Assembly (NCBI RefSeq): GCF_000695095.2 | Contig: NZ_CP011454.1 | Span: forward strand, 62,001-126,000 | Direction of reading: 5' to 3' | Source of the DNA: Gemmatimonas phototrophica | GTDB lineage: Bacteria > Gemmatimonadota > Gemmatimonadetes > Gemmatimonadales > Gemmatimonadaceae | DNA length: 64,000 bases | In this document: one piece after another, positions 32,115 through 41,916 of the stretch | Layout: each line of letters opens with the position of its first letter | How positions within the stretch are numbered: position 1 is the first letter of the stretch | Made by a program: the position numbers and the translations under genes | Notes under the pieces: model-generated | What the model was told of the DNA's origin: nothing | What the model saw: the letters and a program-made list of their open reading frames with translations, nothing else | The model's database searches: none

Positions 32115-34154
32115 ATGCACCGCATGTTGCAATTTGTCGTCCGCCGCCCGATCAGCACCCAACTGTGGCTCGCGGTCGCGGCCGCGCTGCTGGCGGGGAT
32201 CAGTGCCGCTGCCGTGGCCCTCCAGGCGCTGCGCTCGACTGCTACCGATGCCGCGGCACTCGACCAATCCGTGGTTACCCCGCTCGCCGACGTGGGCCAG
32301 CTCCAGAACGAAGTGCAGAAGGTCCGCGTCGCGTACCGGGATCTGGTGTTCGACGACACCCAACGCGCGGATGCCCTGACCCGCATGCGGGCCTCGCTCG
32401 CCGAAATCGATTCGCTTGCCCCGAAGCTCGTTGCCTCGGCACGAGCCCCGGAGGTGAAGGTGCTGGCGGACTCCTTTGTCACGCGATTCCGAGCGATCCA
32501 GCCGCAGCTTGACGCGCTTGTTGCCGCCGCCAGCTCCGATGATTCCCTCGCCCAGGCGCTGATGCGTGGGACACTCCGTCGCGACATGACGGGCGTTGAG
32601 ACGATCCTTGGCGCGCTGGCCGTGGCGGAGGTCAAGGAAGCCCGGCGCTACTCCGCCCGGGCCATGGCGAGAAGCCGCTCGAGCCTGTTTCTCGTGAGCA
32701 GCGTGCTCATTGCGGGGCTCCTGCTGGCGTCCGTCCTCGCTGCCGCCATCGTGCGCCGCACCACGACCGCCCTCGTGCAGGTCCGTGAACGACTGCAGGC
32801 TCTCGAATCGGAGAGCATGGTCACTCTGCAGCACGCCACCGAGAACCTGGCGCGCGGCCGGCTTGATGCGCTCAACACCACAGAATCGTTGCCGCTCGCG
32901 ATTGACGGCGCGGATGAACTGGCGGACGTGGCAACAGCCCTCAACGGCACCCTGGCGCGCTCCGAAGCCGCGATGGCCTCCTACGCCGCGGCTGTCCGTT
33001 CACTGCAGCGCATGCTGGGGGAAACCCAGCGCGTGGTAAGCGCCACCCAGCGCGGTGAGGCCAATGTACACGCCAACAGTGACGGGTTCGATGGCGCGTT
33101 CCGCGACCTCCTCGACTCCTTCAACGATGCGCAGGATGCCGCGCGACGCCCCGTGCAGGCTGCCTTGACCGTGCTCGAACAGGTCGCCGCACGCAACCTC
33201 GCCGTTCGTGTGACCGGGGAGTTTGTCGGCGAGCACGCCCGGCTCACGAGTGCGGTCAACACGGCTGTCGCCAATGTGGCCAACGCGCTGCATGAAGTGG
33301 AGACAGCCGCGGAGCAGATTGCGGCGGCGGCCCAGCAGGTGAACTCGGGAAGCCAGAACATGGCTGATGGTGCGTCCACGCAGGCGGCGTCGGTCGAGGA
33401 GATCACTGCCGCCGTACAAGAACAGGCGTCAGTCACCTCGCGCACCGCGGGACGGCTTGACGAAGCTCGCCAGCTTTCACGTCAGGCCCGTGACCGGCTC
33501 CGCACCGGTACGGACAGCATGCATGAGCTGTCTGCAGCAATGACGCGGCTGAACGGGTCGGCCCAGCGGACGGCCCAGATCGTGCGCACTATCGACGAGA
33601 TCGCGTTCCAGACAAATCTGCTGGCCCTCAATGCAGCCGTCGAAGCCGCGCGGGCCGGGGATGCAGGAAAAGGGTTCGCCGTCGTCGCCGATGAGGTCCG
33701 TCAGCTCGCCATCCGTGCCGCCGCGTCAGCGCGCGAAACGTCGGCGCTGATCGACGACACGGTTGCGTCCACGCATGAGAGTCTGGGCATCACCGAACAG
33801 GTGCGGGCACAGCTCGGCACCGCGGACACCGATGTGGAACGCGTTACGGCTCTGGTCGAGCAGGTCACGGTTGACTGCGGTGCGCAGCGGGATCAGATCC
33901 AGGAGGTCTCGCGCGCCGTCGAGCAGGTCAGTGCGCAGACCCAGCGCGCGGCGGCCAATGCCGAGGAATCGGCGAGCGCTGCCGAAGAGCTGAGCGCACA
34001 GGCATCCACCATGAAGGAGCTCGTGAACCGCTTCGAGATTACCGATGCTCGTGGTACGCCTCAAGTCCTCGCCCGGCGAGGCCCGGCCATCATTGCACGA
34101 TTGGCCACCGCCGCTACGGCCGTATCCCCGTCACCACTGGCAGCACGATCCTAG
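32115..34154 (+). CDS. methyl-accepting chemotaxis protein
   Basis: 679 residues. Membrane segment 1 near 17-38, a periplasmic four-helix-bundle sensor of about 150 residues, membrane segment 2 near 192-215 ([24 protein letters not shown]), then HAMP-like and linker helices, and the cytoplasmic signalling hairpin whose tip [20 protein letters not shown] (about 495-514) contacts CheA and CheW. Adaptation helices with paired Gln/Glu precede and follow the tip. The C-terminus (PSPLAARS) lacks the NWETF-type pentapeptide for CheR. No other chemotaxis gene is adjacent. The 3' end overlaps the convergent hydrolase gene by 41 bases. Confidence 0.95.
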   Translation: MHRMLQFVVRRPISTQLWLAVAAALLAGISAAAVALQALRSTATDAAALDQSVVTPLADVGQLQNEVQKVRVAYRDLVFDDTQRADALTRMRASLAEIDSLAPKLVASARAPEVKVLADSFVTRFRAIQPQLDALVAAASSDDSLAQALMRGTLRRDMTGVETILGALAVAEVKEARRYSARAMARSRSSLFLVSSVLIAGLLLASVLAAAIVRRTTTALVQVRERLQALESESMVTLQHATENLARGRLDALNTTESLPLAIDGADELADVATALNGTLARSEAAMASYAAAVRSLQRMLGETQRVVSATQRGEANVHANSDGFDGAFRDLLDSFNDAQDAARRPVQAALTVLEQVAARNLAVRVTGEFVGEHARLTSAVNTAVANVANALHEVETAAEQIAAAAQQVNSGSQNMADGASTQAASVEEITAAVQEQASVTSRTAGRLDEARQLSRQARDRLRTGTDSMHELSAAMTRLNGSAQRTAQIVRTIDEIAFQTNLLALNAAVEAARAGDAGKGFAVVADEVRQLAIRAAASARETSALIDDTVASTHESLGITEQVRAQLGTADTDVERVTALVEQVTVDCGAQRDQIQEVSRAVEQVSAQTQRAAANAEESASAAEELSAQASTMKELVNRFEITDARGTPQVLARRGPAIIARLATAATAVSPSPLAARS

Positions 34155-35991
34155 AGGCCTGCCCCTTGCTGCGATAAATGCGCTGCGTGGCGGCGCGGAA
34201 GTCGCTGGGTTTCGCTTCGAAAATATTCGGTACGAACGTTTGCGGGTTGCGATCAATGAGCGGAAACCACGTGCTCTGCACCTGGATCATGACCCGATGC
34301 CCTTTCTTGAAGGTGTACGCCTGGGTGTGCAGGTCGATGGTGATGGCTTCCGGCACGTTGGGCGTGAGCGGCACCGGCTTCTGTGGATCCTTCCGATAGC
34401 GTGCCCGAAACACATCGTTGGCGACCATGAACTGATAACCATTCATCCGCAGCTCTTTCATGCCGGTATCGGGGTACACATCAATGAGCTTCACCACGTA
34501 ATCGGCATCGGTGCCACTCGTGGCGGCGTGCAGCGTCACGGTGAGATCACCCGCGATGGTGAGATCGTCGGTGAGGGTGGGGAGCTCCCAGCTCAACACA
34601 TCGGGACGGTTGTGCACGAAGCGCTGGTCTTCGGTGAGCCACGTTCTCCAGGTGGAGCCCGGTCCGTAGGTCATCTGCACCGGACGCTGACGGTACGGCA
34701 CCGGCTTGGCCGGGTCGGACACGTACGCGTCGTAGGCGGGGGCCGTCGTGGTGGGTGGCTCCCACCCCAGCGCGCCCCCTTCGCGCATGTACAGACTGCG
34801 TGGTGACACGGCCGTTTTGGGCGGCCACGTGTCGTAGCGCTTCCACACGTTGCTGCCGGCCTCGAAGACCAGCGCTTCCGGGAGCGTCCACCCAGCCACG
34901 TCGCGCTGCTCGGGGTGCAGATGGCGCGCGAAAAACGGCGCCATGATGGAATCGCGGAAGAAGCGCGCCGTGGGTTGCCCAAACTGGATGGGGCCCAGGG
35001 ATGCGCCTTCGCCGCCCATCCAGCCGCCATGATTCCACGGCCCCACCACAAGGAAGTTCTTGTTCTCGCGATCGTGTTTCTCGAGTTCGCGGTAGATGGT
35101 GACCGGACCGTAGAAGTCTTCCTGGTCCCACCATCCTGCCACATGCAGGGCGGGCACGGTGACCTTGTTGAGATACCCAGCCATCGCCTGACGCTGCCAG
35201 AACGCATCGAAGTTGGGATGCTGCGCGAAGTCATTCCACGTAGGAATGGTCCCCTTGAGGAACTTCTCGTTTACCGTTTTGAGCGAGCCGAGTTTGAGGT
35301 ACCACTCGTAGGTGTCGAATGCGTCCATATTGAACTGCTTCACGTCCTTGCCGCTTTCCATCATGGTGGCGTATTCGAATCCGTAGCTCAGACGGAACGC
35401 CCCGTTGTGATGGAAGTCGTCGCCCTTCCACATGTCGGCCGGTGAGGCCTGCGGCGAGCCGGCTTTCAGGGCCGGGTGCGGATCGAGCATCGCCATGGCC
35501 GTTGTCCAGCCGTCGTATGACACGCCCGTCATGCCCACGCGGCCGTTGTTGTTGGGCACGTTCTTGAGCAGCCACTCGATGGTGTCGTACGCGTCGGTGC
35601 TTTCGTCAATGGCCTTTGCATCTGCGCGGTTGGCGCGCGGGGGCCGTTGCATGACGAACTGTCCCTCCGACTTGAACTTGCCGCGAATGTCCTGGAAGAC
35701 GAACACGTAGCCGTTGCGGGCAATGTCGCGCGCCATGAAGCCCCAGCGGGCTGCCACACTCGCCGCCGTGTTGCCATCCACGCCATACGGCGTGCGCACG
35801 AACATGATGGGCAGGGGTCCCGCTGCATTGGTGGGGGCGAGGATGCGCGTGTATAGTTTGGCCCCGTCGCGCATGGGGATCATTGACTCGGTGAGCGAGT
35901 AGCTCGCCGCGGCGGGCGCGGCTGTGGCCGGCTGGGCGGAGACGGCGCGCCCCCACAGCAGCAGCACCGGAAGGATTCGAGAGAGTCGCAT
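34114..35991 (-). CDS. exported CocE/NonD family hydrolase (X-Pro dipeptidyl-peptidase S15 fold)
   Basis: 625 residues from ATG at 35991, which starts a signal peptide ([20 protein letters not shown]); the longer frame has no export signal. Family blocks: [16 protein letters not shown]-like opening ([14 protein letters not shown]), [23 protein letters not shown] (oxyanion Tyr/Arg region), nucleophile in [15 protein letters not shown], Asp in [13 protein letters not shown], and His in [15 protein letters not shown]. The C-terminal jelly-roll ([27 protein letters not shown]) is typical for CocE. It should cleave esters or amino-terminal amides in the periplasm. Convergent overlap of 41 bases with the receptor gene. 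Confidence 0.93.
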   Translation of the reverse strand: MRLSRILPVLLLWGRAVSAQPATAAPAAASYSLTESMIPMRDGAKLYTRILAPTNAAGPLPIMFVRTPYGVDGNTAASVAARWGFMARDIARNGYVFVFQDIRGKFKSEGQFVMQRPPRANRADAKAIDESTDAYDTIEWLLKNVPNNNGRVGMTGVSYDGWTTAMAMLDPHPALKAGSPQASPADMWKGDDFHHNGAFRLSYGFEYATMMESGKDVKQFNMDAFDTYEWYLKLGSLKTVNEKFLKGTIPTWNDFAQHPNFDAFWQRQAMAGYLNKVTVPALHVAGWWDQEDFYGPVTIYRELEKHDRENKNFLVVGPWNHGGWMGGEGASLGPIQFGQPTARFFRDSIMAPFFARHLHPEQRDVAGWTLPEALVFEAGSNVWKRYDTWPPKTAVSPRSLYMREGGALGWEPPTTTAPAYDAYVSDPAKPVPYRQRPVQMTYGPGSTWRTWLTEDQRFVHNRPDVLSWELPTLTDDLTIAGDLTVTLHAATSGTDADYVVKLIDVYPDTGMKELRMNGYQFMVANDVFRARYRKDPQKPVPLTPNVPEAITIDLHTQAYTFKKGHRVMIQVQSTWFPLIDRNPQTFVPNIFEAKPSDFRAATQRIYRSKGQASRIVLPVVTGIRP

Positions 35992-36133
35992 GCGATAGCT
36001 TGCAGCAGGGTCGGCCGATGCGCTACCTGCGGCCATCCCGGGGTGGTTGTGGTCACCCGCTCTCCACACCCAAATCCCTTCATCTGATCGGTGGTTCCGC
36101 TGACCGGCCGTTCCGCACTGCTATAGATGCCAT

Positions 36134-36139
36134 TATAAT
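36134..36139 (+). promoter_or_regulatory. TATAAT -10 box directly before higB
   Basis: A perfect TATAAT ends eight bases before the GTG of higB, within the self-complementary ATTATAAT. A transcript from this box would begin at or within a few bases of the start codon, which would leave no room for a ribosome binding site. The -35 region is not obvious. The palindrome overlapping it could also be the HigA operator. Confidence 0.5.
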
Positions 36140-36146
36140 AGATAGC

Positions 36147-36440
36147 GTGATACGCTCCTTCGCTGACCTGGCCACCGAGGACCTGTTCAATGGGGTCGAT
36201 AGCCGCCGCGCCCGGCACGCGTGCCCCGTCACGCTCTGGTCCGTGGTGGCACGCAAGCTGACTCAGCTCAATCGGGTGCGCGACCAACGGGAACTGGCGG
36301 TGCCGCCTGCCAATCGTTTGGAAGCGCTGAAGGGCAGTCGACGCGGGCAGCACAGCATCCGCATAAACGATCAGTACCGGATCTGCTTCCGGTGGGAGGA
36401 GGGCTATGCCGACGATGTCGAAGTCACGGACTACCACTAA
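36147..36440 (+). CDS. higB: HigB toxin (RelE/ParE-fold mRNA interferase)
   Basis: 97 residues from GTG at 36147. The frame is open to 36000, but homologous sequence begins here (VIRSFADLATEDLFNG), and there is no in-frame ATG after the upstream gene's start region. Family pattern: ARKLTQLNRVRDQRELAVPPANRLEALKG followed by RRGQHSIRINDQYRICFRWEEGYADDVEVTDYH, with the basic and aromatic residues that contact mRNA on the ribosome. HigB toxins cut mRNA during translation. HigA overlaps it by 35 bases in the higB-higA order typical of the family. Confidence 0.93.
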   Translation: MIRSFADLATEDLFNGVDSRRARHACPVTLWSVVARKLTQLNRVRDQRELAVPPANRLEALKGSRRGQHSIRINDQYRICFRWEEGYADDVEVTDYH

Positions 36441-36777
36441 GCCCGCGAAGGGCTCCCCGCTGGTGCAGCGCCGCCTGCCCACCCATCGGCCACCGACGCA
36501 TCCGGGTGAGATGCTGCTGGAGGAGTTCCTCAAGCCGCTGGGCATCTCGCAGTCCGCGTTCGCGATCCAGCTGGGGGTTTCTTTTCCGCGGCTGAACGAG
36601 GTGATCAACGCCAAGCGGAGCGTCACGCCGGATACCGCGCTGCGCCTCGCCCAGGTGACGGGCATGAGTGCCGACTTCTGGCTCGGCCTGCAACAGGATT
36701 GGGATCTGTGGCACGCGCTCCGATCGAAGGAGGCCGCTGCGATCGCGCGCCTGAAGCCGTTGCCCCGCGCCGGATGA
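36406..36777 (+). CDS. higA: HigA antitoxin (HTH, addiction module)
   Basis: 123 residues. The HTH block HPGEMLLEEFLKPLGISQSAFAIQLGVSFPRLNEVINAKRSVTPDTALRLAQV is the HigA hallmark; the rest is a short helical tail. It should bind and neutralise HigB and repress the operon by binding the palindromic promoter region. The start is 36406 or 36415 (both ATG); the first gives a 35-base overlap with higB. The N-terminal 25 residues are basic and longer than usual for HigA. Confidence 0.93.
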   Translation: MPTMSKSRTTTKPAKGSPLVQRRLPTHRPPTHPGEMLLEEFLKPLGISQSAFAIQLGVSFPRLNEVINAKRSVTPDTALRLAQVTGMSADFWLGLQQDWDLWHALRSKEAAAIARLKPLPRAG

Positions 36778-36896
36778 TCGGGCGCTGCAAGGTGAAGCTA
36801 ATCCGTTGATTATTGGTGCGGAGAGCGCGTCCGCGCGACATCTTTCTCCACAGCTTCGCGCAACAGCCACACTCGTCACGAACTCCTGGAGCGATC

Positions 36897-37388
36897 ATGG
36901 GCAAGTACACACTCAACGTGAACGGCACATCCCGGAGCGTCGAAGTCGAACCCGACACGCCACTGTTGTGGGTGTTGCGCGATTCGCTGGAGCTCACCGG
37001 CACCAAGTTTGGCTGCGGGATTGCCCAATGCGGCGCCTGTACGGTGCACGTGAACGGCGTGCCCACGCGCTCCTGTCGTACGGCCGTTTCCACCGTGGGC
37101 GCGGCGGCGGTGACCACCATCGAAGGCATTGACACCCCGCAGGCGCGCGCGCTGCAGGATGCCTGGTGCGAACTGGACGTGCCGCAGTGTGGCTACTGTC
37201 AGGGCGGACAGATTCTGGCCGCGGCCGCCTTGCTCAAGGCCAAGCCGCACCCCATCGACGCTGACATCGACTCGGCCATGGCGCGCAACGTGTGCCGCTG
37301 CGCGTCGTACACGCGCATTCGGGCCGGCATCAAGCGCGCCGCCGAGTTGGCTGCGACCACCACTCCAGCCAACGGGAAGCGCGAATGA
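36897..37388 (+). CDS. 2Fe-2S subunit of a molybdenum hydroxylase (IorA/CoxS-like)
   Basis: 163 residues from ATG at 36897 with GGAG seven bases upstream. Plant-type 2Fe-2S domain with Cys40, Cys45, Cys48 and Cys60, then the second helical 2Fe-2S domain with CGYC (Cys98, Cys101) and NVCRC (Cys133, Cys135). This is the small electron-transfer subunit of xanthine dehydrogenase-type enzymes. Its stop overlaps the start of the large subunit as ATGA. No FAD subunit gene (CoxM-like) follows, as in two-subunit isoquinoline 1-oxidoreductase enzymes that pass electrons onward to a cytochrome. Confidence 0.93.
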   Translation: MGKYTLNVNGTSRSVEVEPDTPLLWVLRDSLELTGTKFGCGIAQCGACTVHVNGVPTRSCRTAVSTVGAAAVTTIEGIDTPQARALQDAWCELDVPQCGYCQGGQILAAAALLKAKPHPIDADIDSAMARNVCRCASYTRIRAGIKRAAELAATTTPANGKRE

Positions 37389-39511
37389 GCCACCAACAGA
37401 TCGATCGGCGCCAGTTCATCAAGATCAGTGGACTGGTGGGCGGTGGGTTGCTGGTCGCGAGTGCGCTGGAGACGGCCGAGGCGATGGCCTCGAGCACGGC
37501 GGCACTCGCACCCGCTGCAGACTTTGCCCCGAATGTGTTTGTGAGTATCGCGCCAAGCGGCACCGTCACGCTCATTGCCCCCAACTCGGAGATGGGGCAA
37601 GGGATCAAGACGTCGTTGCCTATGATCATCGCCGAAGAGCTCGATGTGGCCTGGGAGCAGGTGACCGTGGTGCAGGGTGACCTGAACCCGGCGTATGGTC
37701 GTCAGTTCAGCGTGGGGAGCGGAAGTACGGTGGCGAACTACATGGCCATGCGACGCGCCGGTGCCGCCGCACGGGCCGTGCTCGTGGAGGCCGCGGCCCA
37801 GGAGTGGGGCGTAAGCGCGAACGAATGCGCGACGGCCAACGGCATGGTGATACACGCCGCGTCAAACCGACAGGCATCGTACGGCGCCCTCGCCACCAAG
37901 GCCGCGCAGCTGCAGCCCCCGGTCAACCTGACCCTCAAAGATCCGAGCACCTTCAAATTGCTCGGCACCCGCATTGCGGGCGTGGACAACAGGCAGATCG
38001 TGAAGGGTGCGCCGCTCTTTGGTATTGATGTGAAGCTGCCCGGCATGCTCTACGCCACGTATACCAAGTGTCCGGTGTTTGGTGGTGAGGCAGTGAGTGC
38101 GAACCTCGATGAGGTAAAGGCCAAGCCCGGGGTACGCGATGCGTTTGTGCTGAGTGGCATTGCGGGGCTGCCCTCGGGGGTGGCGGTGGTGGCGGACTCC
38201 ACGTGGAATGCGTTCAGCGCCACGAAGGCGCTCAAGGTGCAGTGGAACGAAGGGGCGCAGGTTTCGCAGAGCAGCGCAGATATGGCCGCACAAGCCGTGA
38301 CGCTGGCCAAGGCCAACGGGGCGGCATCGCTCCCGCAAGGCGCGAAGGCGGTGGAGGCGGTGTATCACTATCCGTTTCTCGCCCACGCCACGCTCGAACC
38401 GCAGAACTGCACCGCGTGGTTCAAGGACGGCGTGATGGAGATGTGGACGCCCACGCAAATTCCGGCCACGGGACAGGGGCTGGTGTCGAAGGGGCTGGGA
38501 ATTGCCGCAAAGGATGTGAAGGTGCACATCACGCGGCTGGGCGGTGGCTTTGGTCGACGCGGCAGCAACGAGTTTTCCCTCGAAGCAGCGGCAATCGCTA
38601 AGCGCCTGGCGGGCACGCCCATCAAACTCACCTGGACGCGCGAACAGGATTTTGCGCACGACAACTATCGCTCCAACGGCTGGCACTTCTTCTCGGCGGG
38701 GCTCGATAGCGCGGGTAAAGTGGTCGCGCTCAACGACGAGTTTGTCAAAATGCAGGGCGGGCCGGGTGACATGACGGCCACCGGCTTCCCGTTCAATGCC
38801 ATTCCGGGATCGACGGTGCGGTCGAGCAAGTTGCGTGGGGGCATCCCCACGGGGTATTGGCGGGCGCCCGGTGATAACGGCAACACGTGGGCCACGCAGT
38901 GCTTCATGGACGAACTGGCGCACGCGGCCGGCAAGGAACCGCTTGCCTTTACGCTGGACATGCTGGCCACCGTGCCGGCATCGCCGCGCTTTGACGCTGG
39001 CAAGATGACGGCGGTGTTGAAGCTCGCCACCGAGAAAGCGAACTGGGGGCATAAGCGTCCGCGCGGTGAGGGGCAGGGCTTCGCCATCTGCTTCGCGAAC
39101 GGTGCGTACGTAGCCATTGTGGCCGATGTGGCGGTGAGCAAAGCGGGCGAGCTCACCATCAAGAAGCTCACCGCCGCCGTGGATGCCGGCACGATTGTGA
39201 ACGTGAGTGGCGCCGAGGCGCAGGTGCAGGGCTCGATGCTGGATGGCATCAGCGCGGCGTGGTTTCAGAAGGTCACCATTGAGCGTGGCGCGGCGGCGCA
39301 GACGAACTTCAACAAGTACCCGATGCTGCGCATGCAGCATGCACCGCCAGTCGTGGATGTGCACTTCATCAAGTCATCGGCACCGCCAACCGGGCTTGGT
39401 GAACCGGCACTGCCGCCGGCGGCGCCGGCGGTGTGCAACGCGATTTTTGCTGCGACGGGGAAGCGCATTCGCACGCTGCCCATAGCCGACGAGGCGCTCA
39501 AATGGGCATAG
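37385..39511 (+). CDS. Mo-cofactor subunit of isoquinoline 1-oxidoreductase/aldehyde dehydrogenase type, Tat exported
   Basis: 708 residues. The N-terminus [15 protein letters not shown] is a twin-arginine signal, so the folded complex is likely exported to the periplasm. Family blocks: [58 protein letters not shown] (cofactor loop) and [18 protein letters not shown] with the catalytic glutamate. It hydroxylates a heterocycle or oxidises an aldehyde using water-derived oxygen. Start overlaps the 2Fe-2S gene (ATGA). No maturation factor is visible nearby, so cofactor insertion genes must lie elsewhere. Confidence 0.93.
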   Translation: MSHQQIDRRQFIKISGLVGGGLLVASALETAEAMASSTAALAPAADFAPNVFVSIAPSGTVTLIAPNSEMGQGIKTSLPMIIAEELDVAWEQVTVVQGDLNPAYGRQFSVGSGSTVANYMAMRRAGAAARAVLVEAAAQEWGVSANECATANGMVIHAASNRQASYGALATKAAQLQPPVNLTLKDPSTFKLLGTRIAGVDNRQIVKGAPLFGIDVKLPGMLYATYTKCPVFGGEAVSANLDEVKAKPGVRDAFVLSGIAGLPSGVAVVADSTWNAFSATKALKVQWNEGAQVSQSSADMAAQAVTLAKANGAASLPQGAKAVEAVYHYPFLAHATLEPQNCTAWFKDGVMEMWTPTQIPATGQGLVSKGLGIAAKDVKVHITRLGGGFGRRGSNEFSLEAAAIAKRLAGTPIKLTWTREQDFAHDNYRSNGWHFFSAGLDSAGKVVALNDEFVKMQGGPGDMTATGFPFNAIPGSTVRSSKLRGGIPTGYWRAPGDNGNTWATQCFMDELAHAAGKEPLAFTLDMLATVPASPRFDAGKMTAVLKLATEKANWGHKRPRGEGQGFAICFANGAYVAIVADVAVSKAGELTIKKLTAAVDAGTIVNVSGAEAQVQGSMLDGISAAWFQKVTIERGAAAQTNFNKYPMLRMQHAPPVVDVHFIKSSAPPTGLGEPALPPAAPAVCNAIFAATGKRIRTLPIADEALKWA

Positions 39512-40860
39512 CCGCTGCCGTAGCCGTTATGTCGATGGTCGTGGCAGCGCCTTTGGTGGCGCAATCACAGCCGGCCGACAGCACGATCCAGCGCTGGCTC
39601 ACCGAGCGGGTGACCAACGGCTACGCCACAGGGATCGTGGTTGGTGTGCGAGACGGGGGCCGCGACCGAGTCGTGGCCGTTGGCGGGGCGCAGCGCGACG
39701 GCCGCCCGGTGGGCGCGACGTCGTTTTTCGAGATTGGCTCCATCACCAAGGTCTTCACGAATATCCTTCTGGCCGACATGGTGCTGAAGGGAGAGGTGGC
39801 ACTCGAAGACCCCGTGCAGAAGTACCTCCCGGCCGGCGTGACCATGCCCAGCCGCAATGGCAAGGTGATCACCCTGCTTGACCTCGCGACCGCGAGCTCA
39901 GGGCTTCCCTCGCTCGGCAGCAACATGACGCCGAAGGATATCCGGAATCCGTACGCTGACTACAGCGTGCAGCAGATGTATGAGTTTCTCTCAGCTCACA
40001 CACTCCGGCGCGACCCTGGCGAGCGATACGAGTACTCGAATATTGGTATGGGACTGCTCGGGCACGTGCTGGCACTGCGCGCGGGCAAGTCGTATGAGAT
40101 GCTGCTGCGCGAGCGTGTGCTGGAGCCGCTCGGTATGCGCGAGACGTTCATTGTCATGCCGTCTGACAAAGCGGCGCGCTTTGCGGTCCCGCACGATGCC
40201 GACCTCGAGGAGGTGCTCCCGTGGGACATCCCAACGCTCGCGGGCGCGGGCGCCCTCCGGTCCACCACGCGCGACATGCTCCGGTTCGCCGATGCGGTAA
40301 CGCATCGCGACCGCGGACCGTTAGGCAAGGCCATCGCCTTCTCCATCGAACCACGGCGCCCCACGACGAACCCCAACATGCGTATTGCCCTGGGGTGGCA
40401 CGTGCGCGAAGCCAACGGGCGCTCCATCGTGTGGCACAACGGCGGGACCGGAGGTTTCCGAACCTTCTTCGGTTTCGACCCCGCGACGGGCGCGCATTCC
40501 ATGGTGTGGTCCAACACCTCCAACGGCGTGGACGATCTTGGTTTGCACCTGATTGATTCGACCGTCGCCCGCATGCGCACGCTGCCGCGGCTCAACGTGG
40601 CCGTACCGGCGGAGACATTGCGTGCATATGTTGGGTCGTATGTGCTCGCGCCCGGTGCGGTGATTGCTGTGAGTGAGGCACAGGGCAAGCTGTTCGTCCA
40701 GATCACCGGTCAGCCGCGCTTCAGGCTGTGGCCGGAATCGGCGACCAACTTCTCTCTGCGTGCCGTGCCGGCGAAGGTGCGCTTTGGCGCGGACTCTACT
40801 GGCGCAATGACCCTCACGCTGGACCAGGGCGGGCGGGAGCAGCGGGCGAGGAGGCAGTAA
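39502..40860 (+). CDS. exported class C beta-lactamase-fold serine hydrolase
   Basis: 452 residues; ATG at 39502 overlaps the end of the oxidoreductase gene by ten bases. Signal peptide [18 protein letters not shown]. SxxK in [10 protein letters not shown] (Ser80, Lys83), YSN in RYEYSNIG, and the third motif HNGGTGG in the place of KTG. A C-terminal lipocalin-like extension ([34 protein letters not shown]) is common in DUF3471-bearing relatives. It is more likely a peptidase or esterase than a drug-resistance enzyme. It is cotranscribed with the molybdenum hydroxylase, but no functional link is evident. Confidence 0.9.
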   Translation: MGIAAAVAVMSMVVAAPLVAQSQPADSTIQRWLTERVTNGYATGIVVGVRDGGRDRVVAVGGAQRDGRPVGATSFFEIGSITKVFTNILLADMVLKGEVALEDPVQKYLPAGVTMPSRNGKVITLLDLATASSGLPSLGSNMTPKDIRNPYADYSVQQMYEFLSAHTLRRDPGERYEYSNIGMGLLGHVLALRAGKSYEMLLRERVLEPLGMRETFIVMPSDKAARFAVPHDADLEEVLPWDIPTLAGAGALRSTTRDMLRFADAVTHRDRGPLGKAIAFSIEPRRPTTNPNMRIALGWHVREANGRSIVWHNGGTGGFRTFFGFDPATGAHSMVWSNTSNGVDDLGLHLIDSTVARMRTLPRLNVAVPAETLRAYVGSYVLAPGAVIAVSEAQGKLFVQITGQPRFRLWPESATNFSLRAVPAKVRFGADSTGAMTLTLDQGGREQRARRQ

Positions 40861-41343
40861 ATGACGGGAAAGGCATTGGCGCTGGCCGTCATCCTCGTAG
40901 TCGGCTGCGGTGGCGAGCCTGCCGCCGCGAGTGGTACCGATGCACCAGCCTTCGATCTCGAAGCCGCGCGTTCCACTATTGCACAACAGAACAAGCAGTT
41001 CACCGACGCGCACGTTGCGGGCGACGTTGCTGCCATTGATGCGATGTTCCTGCCCAATGCGCGGTCGTACCCGCCCGGCGCACCGGCGGCGATCGGCATT
41101 GCCGCGATCCACACATTGACCGTGGACTATCTCAAGTCCGGTATCACTGAGTTTCGCGAAGAGACGACGGCCTTGTATGGAAACGCCGAGCAGATCGTGG
41201 ACGAAGGCACGTACGTGCTGACCTACGGAGCGGGCATTACGGAGCGCGGTAAGTACATCAATGTGTGGAAGCAGGTGAACGGGAGCTGGCGTATTCAGGC
41301 GAACATCTGGAACAGTGACCCGCTGCCGACGACATCGAAGTAG
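40861..41343 (+). CDS. lipoprotein with SnoaL/DUF4440 NTF2-like domain
   Basis: 160 residues, starting directly after the preceding TAA with no gap, so translation is probably coupled. Lipobox VVGC near residues 13-16. The mature part is a single NTF2-like cone: AARSTIAQQNKQFTDAHVAGDVAAIDAMFLPNARSYPPGA, AIHTLTVDYLKSGITEFREETTALYGNAEQIVDEGTYVLTYG, GKYINVWKQVNGSWRIQANIWNSD. Such domains bind small molecules or act as isomerases; no catalytic residue can be assigned. Last gene of the molybdenum hydroxylase operon. Confidence 0.82.
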   Translation: MTGKALALAVILVVGCGGEPAAASGTDAPAFDLEAARSTIAQQNKQFTDAHVAGDVAAIDAMFLPNARSYPPGAPAAIGIAAIHTLTVDYLKSGITEFREETTALYGNAEQIVDEGTYVLTYGAGITERGKYINVWKQVNGSWRIQANIWNSDPLPTTSK

Positions 41344-41384
41344 CGTGCATTCCGCGTAACAACACCATACCAGGGAGATATCAG

Positions 41385-41471
41385 ATGGCTCAGGACAACA
41401 AGAAGTTCGGTCTCGGAATGGTACTCGGATTGGCTGTTGGTATGCTGCTCTACCGGTTGCTCTTCAGCTAG
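41385..41471 (+). CDS. 28-residue single-span membrane peptide
   Basis: ATG at 41385 with GGGAG eight bases upstream; translates to MAQDNKKFGLGMVLGL followed by AVGMLLYRLLFS and stop at 41471. A short charged N-terminus precedes one hydrophobic helix of about 19 residues. It lies 41 bases after the NTF2-like gene and 33 before the next membrane protein, in the same direction. The good ribosome binding site and clean hydrophobic design support a real small protein, but there is no homology evidence. Confidence 0.55.
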   Translation: MAQDNKKFGLGMVLGLAVGMLLYRLLFS

Positions 41472-41504
41472 CCAACACGGGCGCCACCGTACATCCAAAC
41501 GGAT

Positions 41505-41906
41505 ATGCTGCGCGTCGCGCAGCTTCTGGTCGCTGCCGCGGGGGTCTATCTCATCAGTCTGGGTGTGACAGCCGCGATCGCTCCACCGCGCGCGAAGCGC
41601 TTTCTGGAGGCGCATGCGAGCACGGTGCGGGCACACGTTCTGGAGCTCGCGCTGCGCCTGGTGGTGGGGCTTGCCATGATGCTCGCCGCCCCCGCGATGC
41701 TCGGCACGGAGCTCGTGCGCTTTGGGGGCGGTGTGCTGGTGGCCACGACACTCGTGCTCGCGGTCTTGCCGTGGCGGCTGCATCAGCGATTCGCCGCGTG
41801 GGCGGTCCCGATGGCCACACGCACCATGTCGCTGGTCGCGGTTGGCGCGCTGGCGGGAGGCATCGCGGTCCTGGCAGCGCTCATGCTCGGACCGCGAACG
41901 ACGTAG
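41505..41906 (+). CDS. four-helix integral membrane protein
   Basis: 133 residues, nearly all hydrophobic: LLVAAAGVYLISLGVTAAIA, ALRLVVGLAMMLAAPAML, GGVLVATTLVLAVLPW and MSLVAVGALAGGIAVLAALML. The charged loop APPRAKRFLEAHASTVRAH follows helix 1. This layout is seen in small uncharacterised inner-membrane proteins; function unknown. It ends ten bases before the convergent esterase gene, so the two transcripts must meet here. Confidence 0.72.
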   Translation: MLRVAQLLVAAAGVYLISLGVTAAIAPPRAKRFLEAHASTVRAHVLELALRLVVGLAMMLAAPAMLGTELVRFGGGVLVATTLVLAVLPWRLHQRFAAWAVPMATRTMSLVAVGALAGGIAVLAALMLGPRTT

Positions 41907-41916
41907 CGCAGACGGT

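Noticed and set aside
35880-36665. 261-codon minus-strand frame across the higBA region
   Set aside because: It overlaps the signal peptide of the CocE hydrolase and both higB and higA, which have clear family sequence on the other strand.
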